Of a stretch of DNA of 64,000 nt, positions 28,233 through 38,543 are shown piece after piece. Numbering within the stretch: the stretch's first letter is position 1; each line of letters opens with the position of its first letter. Location of the stretch: contig CP155565.1 in NCBI GenBank assembly GCA_039696685.1, forward strand, positions 434,001 to 498,000. The letters are read 5' to 3'. The notes beneath the pieces were generated by a model that was not told the DNA's origin, ran no database searches, and saw only the letters and a list, made by a program, of their open reading frames with translations. Position numbers and translations under genes: made by a program. Source of the stretch: Vibrio sp. CDRSL-10 TSBA (lineage in GTDB: Bacteria; Pseudomonadota; Gammaproteobacteria; Enterobacterales; Vibrionaceae).

Positions 28233-31200
28233 ATGCGCCCGATTCAATTAACAATTCAAGGTTTTGGCCCGTTTGCAACCCGCCAGGTGGTTGATTTTAC
28301 CGAGCTTGGCCATGCGCCGCTGTTTCTGATTAATGGTCCGACCGGGGCCGGTAAAAGTTCGATTCTGGATGCCATCTGTTACGCCCTGTACGGTGAGACG
28401 ACGGGCAGTGAGCGGACCGGGGACCAGATGCGTTGTGACTATGCAGATCCCGAACTGTTAACCGAAATCGAATTCCGCTTTGAACTGAACGGCCGTCAGT
28501 TTGTGGTGACTCGCAGTCCGGATCAGGACGTGCCGAAAAAACGCGGTGAGGGCACCACCAAAAAAGCCCATTCCGCCACATTGTGTGAGTGGATTGACGG
28601 TGAAGAAAAGCTAATCGCCAACCGGCCGAATCCGGTTGCTAAAGCCATGGTTGAACTGATTGGTCTGGATGTAAAACAGTTCCGTCAGGTGATGGTGATC
28701 CCGCAGGGCAAGTTCCGTGAATTGTTGATTGCCAACTCCAAAGATCGCGAGCAGATCTTCGGTCAGCTGTTTCAAACTCATATTTATACCCAGATTGAAA
28801 AAGCCCTGTTTGAACGGGCGGCAGGCATTCGCAAAGAAAAAGATGAGTTTGATAACCAGATAAAAGGTGCCTTGGATGTGGTCTCTGTCAGCAGTGAAGA
28901 GGAGCTACAGGCAGAAAAGAACACGCTGTCACCGCTGCTGAGTGAAGCTGAACGCCATTATCAGGCTCAGCTCAAACTGCGTGACGATTTGAAGCAGCAA
29001 CACAGTGCGGCGCTGGAGCTGCAAAACAAGTTTGCAGAGAAAAGCCAGCTTGATGCACAGTTACAGGTGCAGGTTGCCAAGCAAACGGAAATCGACCTGC
29101 TGCGTCAGCAACGCCAGCAGGCACAACAGGCGTCTCGCCTGGATTTACCTTACAACGAGTGGATCACGGCACAAAAGCAGAGCGCTGAAGCCCAGACTGC
29201 ATTGACAGCAAAAACTGAACAGCTGAGCCAGGCGCAATCCAAGCTTAGCCAGGCTCAGGAGCAGCATCAGCTCAGCGTCAGCGGTTATGCGCAGACGGAA
29301 GCTTTGTCGGCCCAATTACATCAGCTGGAGATTACCGGCAAAAAATTTGCGGCGCTCGACGAGCAGGCGAAACAGCTCAAATCAGCGGGTGACACGCTCA
29401 AGAAGACGACTTTGGCTTTGCAACAGGCCGAGCAGCAGACGCAGCAACTGGAGAGTCAGATTCAGCTTAAACGAACTGAACGCGAGACGGCACTGCAGCA
29501 GGTCGCGACGCTGGACGGTAAACGCCAATCGCTGCTTAGCGTTAATGACCAGATTGAGTGCCGCTTGCGTCAGCAGAAGCTGACAGAGCAACTTAACGTT
29601 AAAACACAGCAGCTTAAGCAAGCCAGTGACATTTATCAGCAGGCGCAGCAGCAGACACTGGCGGCGAAGCAGCAGGCGGATAAGCTGGAATATGTCTGGC
29701 ATACCAATCAGGCCGCTGAACTGGCACGCCTGCTGCAGCCGGGCGATGCCTGTCCTGTGTGCGGCAGTGACGCTCACCCGCAATTAGCACAGTTTTTAGG
29801 TGACGTTGTCACTAAGGAGGAAGTGCAATCGGCACGCGAGCAGCAGCAACTGGCCGGTCACGCTGAAATCGAGCGTTATAAAGCGCAGCAGGTACTTGAG
29901 AGTGACTGCCAGCATTTGCAGCAGGACTTACAACAACTGACCGCTGAGATTGAGCAAAAATCGTTGCCGCAGTTGGACGAATTGCAGCGTCAGCAACACA
30001 CACTAAACGATGAAATCACCCGCTTATCGGCCATTAATCCGGCGCAGATTGAGCAGCAGCTTAGCGTGCTGGAAGCTCAATCTCAGCAAGCGAAGCTGGA
30101 ACTTGAATCCAGACTGGCTGCCAAGCAGGCGTGTGATAAGGCGGTGACAGAGGCTCAGACCCGGGTGGATGATTTGCAGCAGGACATTACCTCTGAATTC
30201 AGTCATGTTGATCAGGTCAGACAAAAGTACAGTGAAGTGCAAAAGCAGATTAAAGTGCTGACGGATGCTGAATTGCAGGCACGTGCTGCGTTAACTGAGG
30301 CGCAAAACCAACTCTCATCGGCACAGGCTTCACTGACCAGTGCCAAAGAGTTACTCGACTCCTGGTACAAAGAGCAGGCACGTACCGAGCAGCAGTGGCA
30401 ACATGCTTTGGCTGAGACTCATTTTGCCGACAGTGCCGCTTACCTGGCTGCCCGCCTGGATGATAAGGCGTTATCCGTCATTGATGAGCAGATTCGCCGC
30501 TATGACGAAGAGCTGGCGACATTGCGCGGCAAGCTGGAGAGTGTGATTCAGATTCTGGCCGATAAACAGCAGCCACAACCAGAGCTGAGCGAAAAAGCGC
30601 TTGCCGAACAGCAACAAGTGGTGACTGACAGCTTTAACCGTCTGGCCGAATTACGTTCACGCATGGACAGCCTCAAGCAAGTGGAACAAAAACTGGCTAA
30701 GCTGTATGAGAAAAATGCTCAGCTGGAAAAAGAGTATCAGGTTTACGGCACCTTAAGCGACATCGCCAACGGACGTACCGGCGCCAAAGTCAGTCTGCAC
30801 CGTTTCGTGCTCGGGGTGCTGCTGGATGATGTATTGATCCAGGCGTCACAACGTTTGCAAAAAATGAGTAAAGGCCGCTATCTGTTAAAGCGCAAAGAAG
30901 AGCGCGCCAAAGGTAACGCCGGTTTCCGGCCTTGATTTGATGGTTGAAGATGGCTATACCTCAAAAGCACGCGATGTGGCGACCTTGTCGGGTGGTGAAT
31001 CTTTTATGGCAGCACTCTCGCTGGCACTTGGTTTATCTGATGTGGTGCAGTCTTACAGCGGTGGTATCCGTCTCGACACGTTATTTATCGATGAAGGTTT
31101 TGGCAGCCTGGATCCGGAATCACTCGATCTGGCGATACAGACCTTAATTGACTTGCAACAGGGTGGGCGCACAATCGGAATCATTTCTCATGTGACTGAG

Positions 31201-31275
31201 CTCAAAGAGCAGATTGCTTTGCGTCTTGATGTCGAAACCGAAGGGCGTGGCAGTAAAATTCGCCTGGTTGCCTGA
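28233..31275 (+). CDS. sbcC: SbcCD nuclease subunit C (frameshifted near the end)
   Basis: A Rad50-like SMC ATPase, 1013 residues when corrected. The Walker A is in GPTGAGKSSILDAICYALYG. Long Gln-rich coiled coils (about residues 180-500 and 560-840) flank the zinc hook CPVCGSDAHPQ near residue 505. The C-terminal lobe has the signature LSGGESFMAALSLALGLSD, Walker B and D-loop LDTLFIDEGFGSLDPESLDLA, and the final ISHVTELKEQI. The frame breaks at 30923-30925; deleting one T from GTTTC gives KGNAGSGLDLMVEDGYTSK. With SbcD it forms the DNA end-processing complex, and the two genes are tightly coupled. Confidence 0.94.
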
Positions 31276-31599
31276 CCTGCGCTAACGTTTTATGCGCAGC
31301 CCGTTTTTGTCTCACGGTAAAGTTTGATCTCAAGGTAAAGTTTTATCTCAGGGTAAAGTTTGATGTCACCGCAAACTTTACCCTGACAGTAAGATCTGGT
31401 GTCACAAAAATGTGTGACGAGCGATAAAGGCTTTTCGTAACGCTAACCAGTGACGTGGGCAGATTGATGCCATTGTGCTACCTATTTAGTAATCAAGTTT
31501 ATATAAACAGGTGGTAAAAAGTGATTCAAAGAATGAATGTCTGTGTATAAATTATTCAATTGTACGTATAATCCTCGGGTCTTTCTTTGGTAAGAGCGC
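31276..31599. other. 324-bp gap before cqsS: tandem repeats and the cqsS promoter region
   Basis: No gene is seen. The first third holds a three-copy 18-bp repeat plus an inverted copy. A smaller inverted repeat GTCACA/TGTGAC lies at 31401-31418. The rest is AT-rich and should contain the cqsS promoter. Confidence 0.65.
31312..31386. repeat. Three 18-bp tandem copies followed by an inverted copy (hairpin after sbcC)
   Basis: Copies TCACGGTAAAGTTTGATC (31312-31329), TCAAGGTAAAGTTTTATC (31330-31347) and TCAGGGTAAAGTTTGATG (31348-31365) abut one another. AAACTTTACCCTGA (31373-31386) is the exact complement of the first 14 bases of copy three, giving a 14-bp stem with an 11-base loop that may end sbcDC transcription. 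Confidence 0.85.
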
Positions 31600-33651
31600 A
31601 TGGAAGTAGTCAAGAAAATATACCAGTATGCTGAGCCAAACCTGACTCTGGTCGGTTGGATGGGGCTTGTCGGCTTTCCGGTGTACTACTACATCTGGGC
31701 GTTTTTATTCCCGCAGCCGTATGAAAGCATCTGGCTGCGGTTGTTCTGTTCCTGTCTGTTTGCCGGTATCGCATTTCGCAACAGTTTGCCCAAACTGATG
31801 CAGCGTTACATGCCTTGTTATTATCTGCTCAGCATCAGCTTCTGCTTACCGTTTTTCTTTGCTTACATGTTACTGATGAACGACTGGTCTACGGTATGGG
31901 CGATGTCGTTTATGGCGTCTATTTTTCTGCACATTCTTCTGGTCCATGAGACCAAGGTGATGTTGCTGCAGGCGCTGTTGTCTGTCCTCGCAGCCTATCT
32001 GGTGACGTATTGGGTACGCGATGAGCCTTTGACGGACTGGATCTTATGGCCTTACGTACCGATTTTTCTGTTTACCTATGTGTTTGGTAACCTGTTCTAC
32101 TTCCGCAATCAGAGTTCGCATGAATCCAAGGTGTCGATAGCGAAGTCATTTGGGGCCGGGATCGCGCACGAGATGCGTAATCCGCTCAGTGCCTTAAAAT
32201 CTTCTGTGGACGTTTTGCGAACTATCTTGCCGGCGCAACCCACGGACCAACGACATGGCGCTCATATTGATGGTCAGGATCTCAGTTTGTTGTACGAGAT
32301 TCTTAAAAATGCCGACGATGTGATTCATTCGGGTAATGAAACCATCGATTTGCTGCTGACATCGATTGATGAAAACCGGGTTTCAACTTCGACGTTTAAA
32401 AAGCAGCGCGCAGAGCAGGTGGTCAGCCATGCGCTCAAATCGTTTTCCTATAAGCGATCACTGGATCGTCAGGCGGTGAGCCTGAGCGTTGAGGCGGATT
32501 TTGACTTTTTCGGCAGCGATACATTATTGAAATTCGCGTTGTATAACTTACTCAAAAATGCATTTTATTATCAGAACGGAGAACAGTTTGCGATTGATGT
32601 GACTCTGACCCGCGATGCGCAACACAACATGATCAAGGTGCGTGACAACGGAGTGGGTATCGCTCCGGACAGGCTGGAAGAGATTTTTAAGGACTTCTAT
32701 ACCTTTGGCAAAAACGGCAGCTATGGTCTCGGATTACCGTTTTGCCGCAAGGTCATGAGATCGTTTGGTGGTAATATCAGCTGTGAATCTGTGTTGGGCG
32801 AGTGGACCGAATTTACCTTGAGTTTTCCTGTCTATCACTCTGAAGTCGTCGGTCATATTAAGCTGGACCTGATGAAAACTAAGACGGTGCTCTACGTAGG
32901 TGATGATGGTTTGCTCAGCCGTCATTTAAGTGAACAGTCTTTTTATCAGGGTTTTCGTCTGCACCTGTTGACGCTGCCCGAGGCGTTACAACGTGAAGAG
33001 TATGAGCTGGAATATGATTTGATTCTGATCGACCTGGAACAGGTCAACGATCAGTGGCAGTCGATGGTGGAACTGGAAACGAAGTTACACGCGACTGAAG
33101 CCAAAATCGCCTATCTGTACGATAAGCAGAATCGCTATCCAATCAATATCGAACGTCATCTCAAAGTCTTTCCGCTTGAGATACGTCAGTTGTTGATGGA
33201 TACCAATCAGCAGCTTGACCATCTGTTTTTTGAGGCTGAACCGCTGTTGCCGGATCACAATGTGGTGCCGCTGAAAAAAACCAGGTACGAACGTCGTATT
33301 CTGGTGGTGGACGATAACCAGTCGCTGCGTACTTTCACCGCTTTGCTGCTGGAAAAGCAGGGCTATGAAGTGATTCAGGCCAATGACGGCCAGCAGGCGC
33401 TGGATGCGATGGAACACAATACTTTCGATTTGGTGTTGATGGATATCGAGATGCCGGTCATTGATGGCCTCGCTGCGACCAAAGCGATCCGAGAATCCGA
33501 GAAACCCTACCGTCATGTGCCGATTGTTGGTCACACCGGCGATAACAGCCCGCTGACAATTGAGAAGATTCAGCAATCCGGTATGAACGATTACATTGTT
33601 AAACCCGCTGATAAAGACAAGCTATTGGGTAAACTGGCCAATTGGATCTAG
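31600..33651 (+). CDS. cqsS: CAI-1 autoinducer sensor kinase/phosphatase
   Basis: A hybrid histidine kinase of 683 residues that senses the alpha-hydroxyketone autoinducer CAI-1 and feeds the LuxU/LuxO quorum-sensing relay. Six transmembrane helices fill residues 1-170. The H-box GAGIAHEMRNPLSALKSS has the phosphohistidine at H190. The ATPase N, G1 and G2 boxes are NLLKNAFYY, VRDNGVGIAPD and GSYGLGLPF. A C-terminal receiver starts RRILVVDDN, with the phospho-aspartate at D615. Between kinase and receiver lies a segment (KTVLYVGDDGLLSR to about residue 560) that looks like a degenerate second receiver. It is convergent with cqsA. The length and neighbours match V. cholerae CqsS as I recall it. 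Confidence 0.95.
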   Translation: MEVVKKIYQYAEPNLTLVGWMGLVGFPVYYYIWAFLFPQPYESIWLRLFCSCLFAGIAFRNSLPKLMQRYMPCYYLLSISFCLPFFFAYMLLMNDWSTVWAMSFMASIFLHILLVHETKVMLLQALLSVLAAYLVTYWVRDEPLTDWILWPYVPIFLFTYVFGNLFYFRNQSSHESKVSIAKSFGAGIAHEMRNPLSALKSSVDVLRTILPAQPTDQRHGAHIDGQDLSLLYEILKNADDVIHSGNETIDLLLTSIDENRVSTSTFKKQRAEQVVSHALKSFSYKRSLDRQAVSLSVEADFDFFGSDTLLKFALYNLLKNAFYYQNGEQFAIDVTLTRDAQHNMIKVRDNGVGIAPDRLEEIFKDFYTFGKNGSYGLGLPFCRKVMRSFGGNISCESVLGEWTEFTLSFPVYHSEVVGHIKLDLMKTKTVLYVGDDGLLSRHLSEQSFYQGFRLHLLTLPEALQREEYELEYDLILIDLEQVNDQWQSMVELETKLHATEAKIAYLYDKQNRYPINIERHLKVFPLEIRQLLMDTNQQLDHLFFEAEPLLPDHNVVPLKKTRYERRILVVDDNQSLRTFTALLLEKQGYEVIQANDGQQALDAMEHNTFDLVLMDIEMPVIDGLAATKAIRESEKPYRHVPIVGHTGDNSPLTIEKIQQSGMNDYIVKPADKDKLLGKLANWI

Positions 33652-33764
33652 CTCCTTTATCAGGAGCCGGATCCTGTTTTATACCAGTTTGATTAATCTG
33701 CATCAGGTTAATCAAAACAGACCTGAATAGTGAAACTATCGTTTCTTAATGAAATTGTTGCAGG
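33652..33764. terminator. Terminator hairpins between convergent cqsS and cqsA
   Basis: GCTCCT and AGGAGC directly after the cqsS stop form a short stem. TTTGATTAA (33688-33696) and TTAATCAAA (33708-33716) form a second. Together they plausibly stop transcription from both directions. Confidence 0.55.
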
Positions 33765-34949
33765 TTAATGAAAATAAACGTCCCCGCTTTGTTGCGCCTG
33801 ATGACAGACAGATACGATTTTGTCGATTTGCTGCTCAGTGACCGAACTGGTGACAGACAAACGGATAATGTTTCTGTTTTTGGCCGTTGCCGGCCGGCAA
33901 AATACCGCGCCAAAGATGCCGTGTTGCTCCAGATAGTCACGCGCTTTTTCCGTATTGCGTTCATCTCCTGTTTCCAGCGCAATAATTTGCGACTGGCTGC
34001 GTGTCGTTATGCCGATATTATTCAGCGCCTGGTTTAGCTTGCGGGCATTATTAAATAAGTGCTCACGCTTTTTGTCGGCACTTTTTATCACTTCCAATGT
34101 GGCCTCAAGCGCGGCGATTTCATACGGCAGAATGGTGGAACTGAATATGGCCGGATAACCGACAAAAGGAATACACTGGTTCGCGCAATTGTTGGTCCAG
34201 ATCACTCCTGCGCGGTAGGCAAATGTTTTTGCCAGACTGGCCGTCATAAAATCGACCTGGGAAGAAAGGCCGAGCTCGGCAACTAATCCCGCTCCCTGAA
34301 TACCGTGTGTGCCAATGGAATGCGATTCGTCGACCAGAATGGCGCACCCGGTTTCTTGCGCGATGGCTACGATATCCGCCAAAGGCGCAACAGTGCCCAC
34401 AGTGCTGTAAACGGAGTCGACAGCGATCAGCCCCGGCCCGTTGCGCTGTATTAGCTTACGCAGATGATCGCAGTTGTTATGCATAAACGGATGCAGGTTA
34501 GCACTGGCGTAACGGGCACCTTCCCACAGTGACATATGAGCAAAAAAATCGATGTAAACGTGGCTGTCCGGCGGGCAAATGGTTTGCAATAGCGCTGTGT
34601 TTGCGTTCCAGCCTGATTGCGACAACAGACACGAATCAAAATGGACATAATCTGCCAGCTGCTGTTCAAGGCTGGGTTTGGACGCCTGGTCCTGGAGAAA
34701 AATGGCTGACATAAAAACACTGTCCTGTGTTTCATCGATAGCCTTTTTCAGTCGCGCTTTAATCAGAGGATGGTTGGCCAGACTGAGATAATCATTGCTT
34801 TGCAATACAATATCTCCGTCGTGCGGCCTTGTTCCCAATACCAGATGTTTACCGTTCTGGTTGGGATGAATTAAATCTTCAATAAAGAACTCTAACCGAC
34901 GCTGAATAAAATCAGGCAGGTAATGGATTTTGGCATTGGTGTTCATCAT
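33765..34949 (-). CDS. cqsA: CAI-1 autoinducer synthase
   Basis: A PLP-dependent alpha-oxoamine-synthase-family enzyme of 394 residues that condenses S-adenosylmethionine with a medium-chain acyl-CoA in CAI-1 synthesis. Conserved blocks are [65 protein letters not shown] and the PLP lysine K241 in [32 protein letters not shown] lies near the end. Of three start options (TTG, ATG, ATG) I take the first ATG at 34949, seven bases after AAGG. It is tail to tail with its cognate sensor gene, so production and sensing are encoded side by side. The frame is intact. Confidence 0.95.
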   Translation of the reverse strand: MMNTNAKIHYLPDFIQRRLEFFIEDLIHPNQNGKHLVLGTRPHDGDIVLQSNDYLSLANHPLIKARLKKAIDETQDSVFMSAIFLQDQASKPSLEQQLADYVHFDSCLLSQSGWNANTALLQTICPPDSHVYIDFFAHMSLWEGARYASANLHPFMHNNCDHLRKLIQRNGPGLIAVDSVYSTVGTVAPLADIVAIAQETGCAILVDESHSIGTHGIQGAGLVAELGLSSQVDFMTASLAKTFAYRAGVIWTNNCANQCIPFVGYPAIFSSTILPYEIAALEATLEVIKSADKKREHLFNNARKLNQALNNIGITTRSQSQIIALETGDERNTEKARDYLEQHGIFGAVFCRPATAKNRNIIRLSVTSSVTEQQIDKIVSVCHQAQQSGDVYFH

Positions 34950-35047
34950 CAATATCCTTGTTATGTGAAAATAATGCCAGCTGACAAGAGATATATGGAT
35001 GATATTTGCAGCGACGTCACCTGCGTAAATTGATTATTTTGGAAGCA

Positions 35048-35139
35048 ATGGCAAACTGAGTTATATTGAGTTGTCTATTAAGAAAGAATCCTTACACTCG
35101 GAGAGTGTAAGGTTATTATTTGCCATTTTGAACTCAGTT
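35048..35139. other. Highly structured intergenic segment with nested inverted repeats
   Basis: A perfect 10-bp stem CCTTACACTC (35090-35099) / GAGTGTAAGG (35103-35112) with a GGA loop is flanked by two competing outer pairs. These are ATGGCAAA (35048-35055) with TTTGCCAT (35119-35126), and AACTGAGTT (35054-35062) with AACTCAGTT (35131-35139). It lies between the TehA-like gene and cqsA, both leftward. The core hairpin could be the terminator of the former or act in the cqsA leader. Confidence 0.55.
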
Positions 35140-35175
35140 ATTTTCCCGGCCAGACTGAATGGTCGCGGTCATTTT

Positions 35176-36160
35176 TTACTTCGGCAGTCCGTTGTTCGAT
35201 GTGTTGTTCTTGGGCGGGAATAATTCAGGCCAATACATTCGTACATAGCCGATAGAAACCCATAAGACTAATCCGCTCGCTACAGTCAGTTCAAATAATC
35301 CGAATTTATGCAGCCAGTGCCAGTGTGGGAATTCGTGCTGAAAAAAAGTGGTCAGGCGATGCATTGCAATAGCACTGATTACGGAAGGGAAGGTGACCGC
35401 TGCGATGGACGGCTGAAATTTCAGTTTCATCAGGCGGAAATAACATAAATAGATCAGCAGAGTCATCGTAATTGCGATGCCCGCCAGTGCGCCGGTCAGA
35501 ATAGGATCCGGATGAGGAAAGTTTACCAGGTAACTCGCCAGAGTCAGGTTGATCGGCGCTGCCATGATGGCCAGTGTTGGCCGGGCACGCCGCGGCAGCA
35601 TGCCTTCAAACACCAATCGGTACAGTACCAATGGCAACATGAAGAAATAGATCCCAATACAGACCGATACCAGAGTTTCAGAGAAACAGCGTGTGACCGA
35701 ACTGGGTTCCGGCCAGGGAACTGCTTATCAGACCAACCGGGTAGAGAAACCAGCTCGGCACAATGTGCGACATTCTGAAATTGAGCAGCTGGAAGCTGAA
35801 AAACAGCACCATCATAGTCAGGTGCAGTAGTAGCGCCATCGCCCAGATAGGATAGGCGATCAGCGGTGAAATCAATGCCAGATAATCGCACAGAATCAAC
35901 AGCGCCATACTCATCGGCGCCATCAGGCTGCCGGAAAGCGGATCGCGGATATCGCGCATGAATGTCGAATAACTGGTCAGGTAACGCGCCAGAACCGGTA
36001 GCAACAGAATGGCACCAGCAACCACCATGTAAGGGCGCAGCATTGAGCCGATGTGTGGCAGATACAAAGCCCATGCCTGGCCAAGCCCGATCAGCCCTAA
36101 TGCCAGGGCAGCCTGGGAAGGGGGAACACTTTGTACCTGAATCAGCCTTTTCCAGTTCAA
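35176..36160 (-). CDS. TehA/TDT-family transporter (frameshifted)
   Basis: A multi-pass inner-membrane protein of about 327 residues when corrected, with ten hydrophobic helices. It belongs to the tellurite-resistance/dicarboxylate transporter (TDT) family that resembles the plant SLAC1 anion channel. Recognisable parts are PPSQAALALGLIGLGQAWALY, the FRMSHIVPSWFLYPVG loop, NFPHPDPILTGALAG and SIAAVTFPSVISAIAMHR. The frame breaks at 35684-35686; one extra T in GTTTC on the gene strand hides HTLFSETLVSVCIGIYFF. The start is uncertain: a TTG at 36160 has a GGAG site, while an upstream GTG at 36229 would add a charged 23-residue leader. The substrate is unknown, perhaps an anion. Confidence 0.75.
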
Positions 36161-36398
36161 CGCCAAACTCCGTTTAATTAAGGTCAAATTGCGGCGAACG
36201 TGGAAGGAATGAAGAAAAAATCGCCGCACAGCAAAGATTTAATGCGCGGCGATTCTATCAATTTTTAGCAATCAGTGTGTAACAATAGATGTATAACCGT
36301 CACAAAACCGTGAACAAGTAGTAATTAGTGGCATGATTACCTGAAGCAACTTTTGTCTGAACTAACGTTGATCTGCACTATTTGGTCATAGTCGTGCA

Positions 36399-37833
36399 TC
36401 ATGCTGATTCTGTGGCGGCTTCTTTTACCGGCGTCGCTTGTTGTGGCGGTAAGTCTTGCTGACGCAGTTTGTCGTTTTTCAGTGTGCGGTGCAGCAGCTG
36501 GCTGTAAATCGGCTGGCCGCCAAATAGCTGTGCAAAGGTACCTGCACCCAGACAAGTAATGATCAGTGGCAAAATCAGGTAGTAGTTATTGGTCATTTCA
36601 ATCACCAGCAGAATACCGGTGATCGGAGCGCGCACTGTTGCTGCGAACAGCGCACCCATGCCAGCAATCGCAAACATGCCAGGTTCAATCTCAAGTTCCG
36701 GCAGCATACTTTGCACGATAAGGCCGAATGCATAACCAAATAGTGTACCTAGTGCCAGCATAGGCGCGAAGATGCCACCCGGTGCGCCGGAGCCGAAACA
36801 GATCAGTGTGGTCAGAATACGGCCAAGGAACAACAATAACAGCAGTCCTGCACCGTAACCGCCGTTGGTTATGGTCGGGATCAGTGCAATACCGCCGCCG
36901 GTCAGTTCCGGAATATACAGCAGAGTTAACCCAAAACATCCGCCCAGCAGTGAGCCGGTAATCAGATAGCGGCTACGGGTATTTTTATGAATCTTAACGA
37001 AAATATCCTGGGCTGTGGTGATGAGCTTATTGAACAGCACGCCAAAAATACCGAACAGCACACCGAGTAATAAAAACAGACCTAACAAAGGTAAGTCCGG
37101 GGCGTGGTATTGCGGCATGGTGATCACCGCATCCTGGCTGTTGACGCTGCGAAAGACGATGTTGGCTGCGACCGAAGAAATAATAACTGCACGTACGGAT
37201 ATCAGGGTATAGCGAAATTGCGGCCGCATCTCTTCCATCACAAACATGATGCCGGCCAAAGGTGCGTTAAACGCCGCGGACAGACCACCGGCTGCGCCGG
37301 AAGCCAGCAGAGAATGACGCGTATCGTCATTTTTAATGCGGAAAATATCCGACACCATACGACCAATACAACCGCCCATCTGCACAGTTGGCCCTTCACG
37401 GCCGAGAACCATACCTGAACCCAGTGCGCCCATACCACCAAAGAAACTTGACCGGCAGCACTCGCCACCAGCGCACCGGACGCATGCCATCCATAGCACC
37501 TTCGATTTCCGGAATACCAGAGCCGGCTGCTTCCGGAGCAAAGCGGTGCACGAGAAAATAGCCGATAAAGGCCAGGGCAGCACTGATCAGAAACGCGGCG
37601 AGCCACAAAGGCAACATGTTGCCAATTTCACTGCGCAGCCAGTCGGTACGTGTTTCCGAGACAAAATGAACCGCTTGTTCGAAATAAGTACCGACGATGC
37701 CTGAAAGAATACCAACGATAAGGGAGAGGAACAGGACGGAAGCGGGGGTTTTTTCTTTAGAGAGAAATTGATTAATCGCATCTTTTGGAACTTTGGAAAG
37801 TAAACTGTACTTCAACTTCTCACTCTTCGTCAT
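36399..37833 (-). CDS. clcA: H+/Cl- exchange transporter (frameshifted)
   Basis: A CLC-family chloride/proton antiporter of 477 residues when corrected, close to E. coli ClcA. It has the chloride-site motifs GSGIPEIEGAM, GREGPTVQMGGCIG (with the gating glutamate) and GSGAPGGIFAPMLALG. The usual 17-18 helices and the central chloride-binding Ser and Tyr segments are present. The frame breaks at 37444-37446; dropping one T from GTTTC on the gene strand gives VLPVKFFGGMGALGSG. It is used by enterics in extreme acid resistance. The gene stands alone, with 700 bases of non-coding DNA upstream. Confidence 0.93.
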
Positions 37834-38030
37834 GAAAATAGGGCCTCAGGGATTGGAATTCAGGGGGTGGCCTCGAATTATACTCTCCACATCATCCAAC
37901 TATAGCGACAAGAATGCAATATTGATTTTCATATATGATTGATTTCGCTAAAATTCTGAAAACCGTGTAATTATCATCAAAAATATGCGAGAAAAACTTG
38001 TATTTTCAGCGTAATGAACCATATTTAAAG

Positions 38031-38219
38031 GGTAAGGCAGATTTGATTATTTCGAAATGGAGGAATTGAAAGGCCTTACCTACAATTTGGATGGATTCAA
38101 AAAGTACTTCAAATCAAATGTCCTCGCAAATGGTCAGTTTGGTACACAAAACAGACTGACTCGCAGACTCACGATTGAGTTCCGGGGAAAAGAGGCGCGC
38201 TATAGTCAGTGCGCCTTTT
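38031..38219 (+). ncRNA. Candidate structured transcript (unrecognised)
   Basis: GGTAAGGC (38031-38038) pairs perfectly with GCCTTACC (38073-38080). The segment ends in AGGCGC (38193-38198) / GCGCCT (38211-38216) followed by TTTT, a plausible terminator. A 190-nt small RNA is possible, but I recognise no family and no clear promoter. Confidence 0.25.
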
Positions 38220-38514
38220 GCTATTTATCGTATCTGTTTCTTTCTGTTACGGAGCCTGTTTTTATCTGACTCATCTGTTTCTGTGATGTTTTCTGGTTAT
38301 TTCGTCAGCACCTGAATTTTCTGCCGCTTTCTATTCACTCAGTTTTTCTGTTTATCTTTGTACAGTCGCCAGCCTGACTGAGAAATATTGATAAGCTGTA
38401 TCAATGTTTTGTTTTCATGTCGAAAGCCGAGTGGATATAAAAAGCACGGCTAACTCGTTTATCTCGCAATAGTTTTTATATCGTAATAGTTTTTTACTCG
38501 CAGCTGGTTTGAAC

Positions 38515-38527
38515 GTTATACTATTAC
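38515..38527. promoter_or_regulatory. Zur-like operator upstream of the COG0523 GTPase
   Basis: GTTATA-C-TATTAC differs from the Zur core GTTATA-N-TATAAC by one base. It overlaps a likely -10 and lies 17 bases before the start of a gene whose family is often zinc-repressed. Confidence 0.45.
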
Positions 38528-38543
38528 AAAAGGGAGTATAACC

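Larger units (their letters stand above)
37834..38543. other. 710-bp gap between clcA and the COG0523 gene
   Basis: No convincing protein gene is seen; a 70-codon rightward frame at 38057-38269 runs through the terminator-like hairpin and resembles nothing known to me. The gap holds a possible structured RNA (38031-38219), a T-rich stretch (38220-38360), and a Zur-like site at 38515-38527. The clcA promoter should lie in 37834-38000. Confidence 0.5.

Noticed and set aside
31312..31386. CRISPR array or integron attachment repeats
   Set aside because: The copies are directly adjacent without spacers, are only 18 bp, and no cas or integrase gene is present.
38057..38269. 70-codon open frame after clcA as a protein gene
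   Set aside because: It runs through the terminator-like hairpin at 38193-38219, has no recognisable similarity and has atypical composition.
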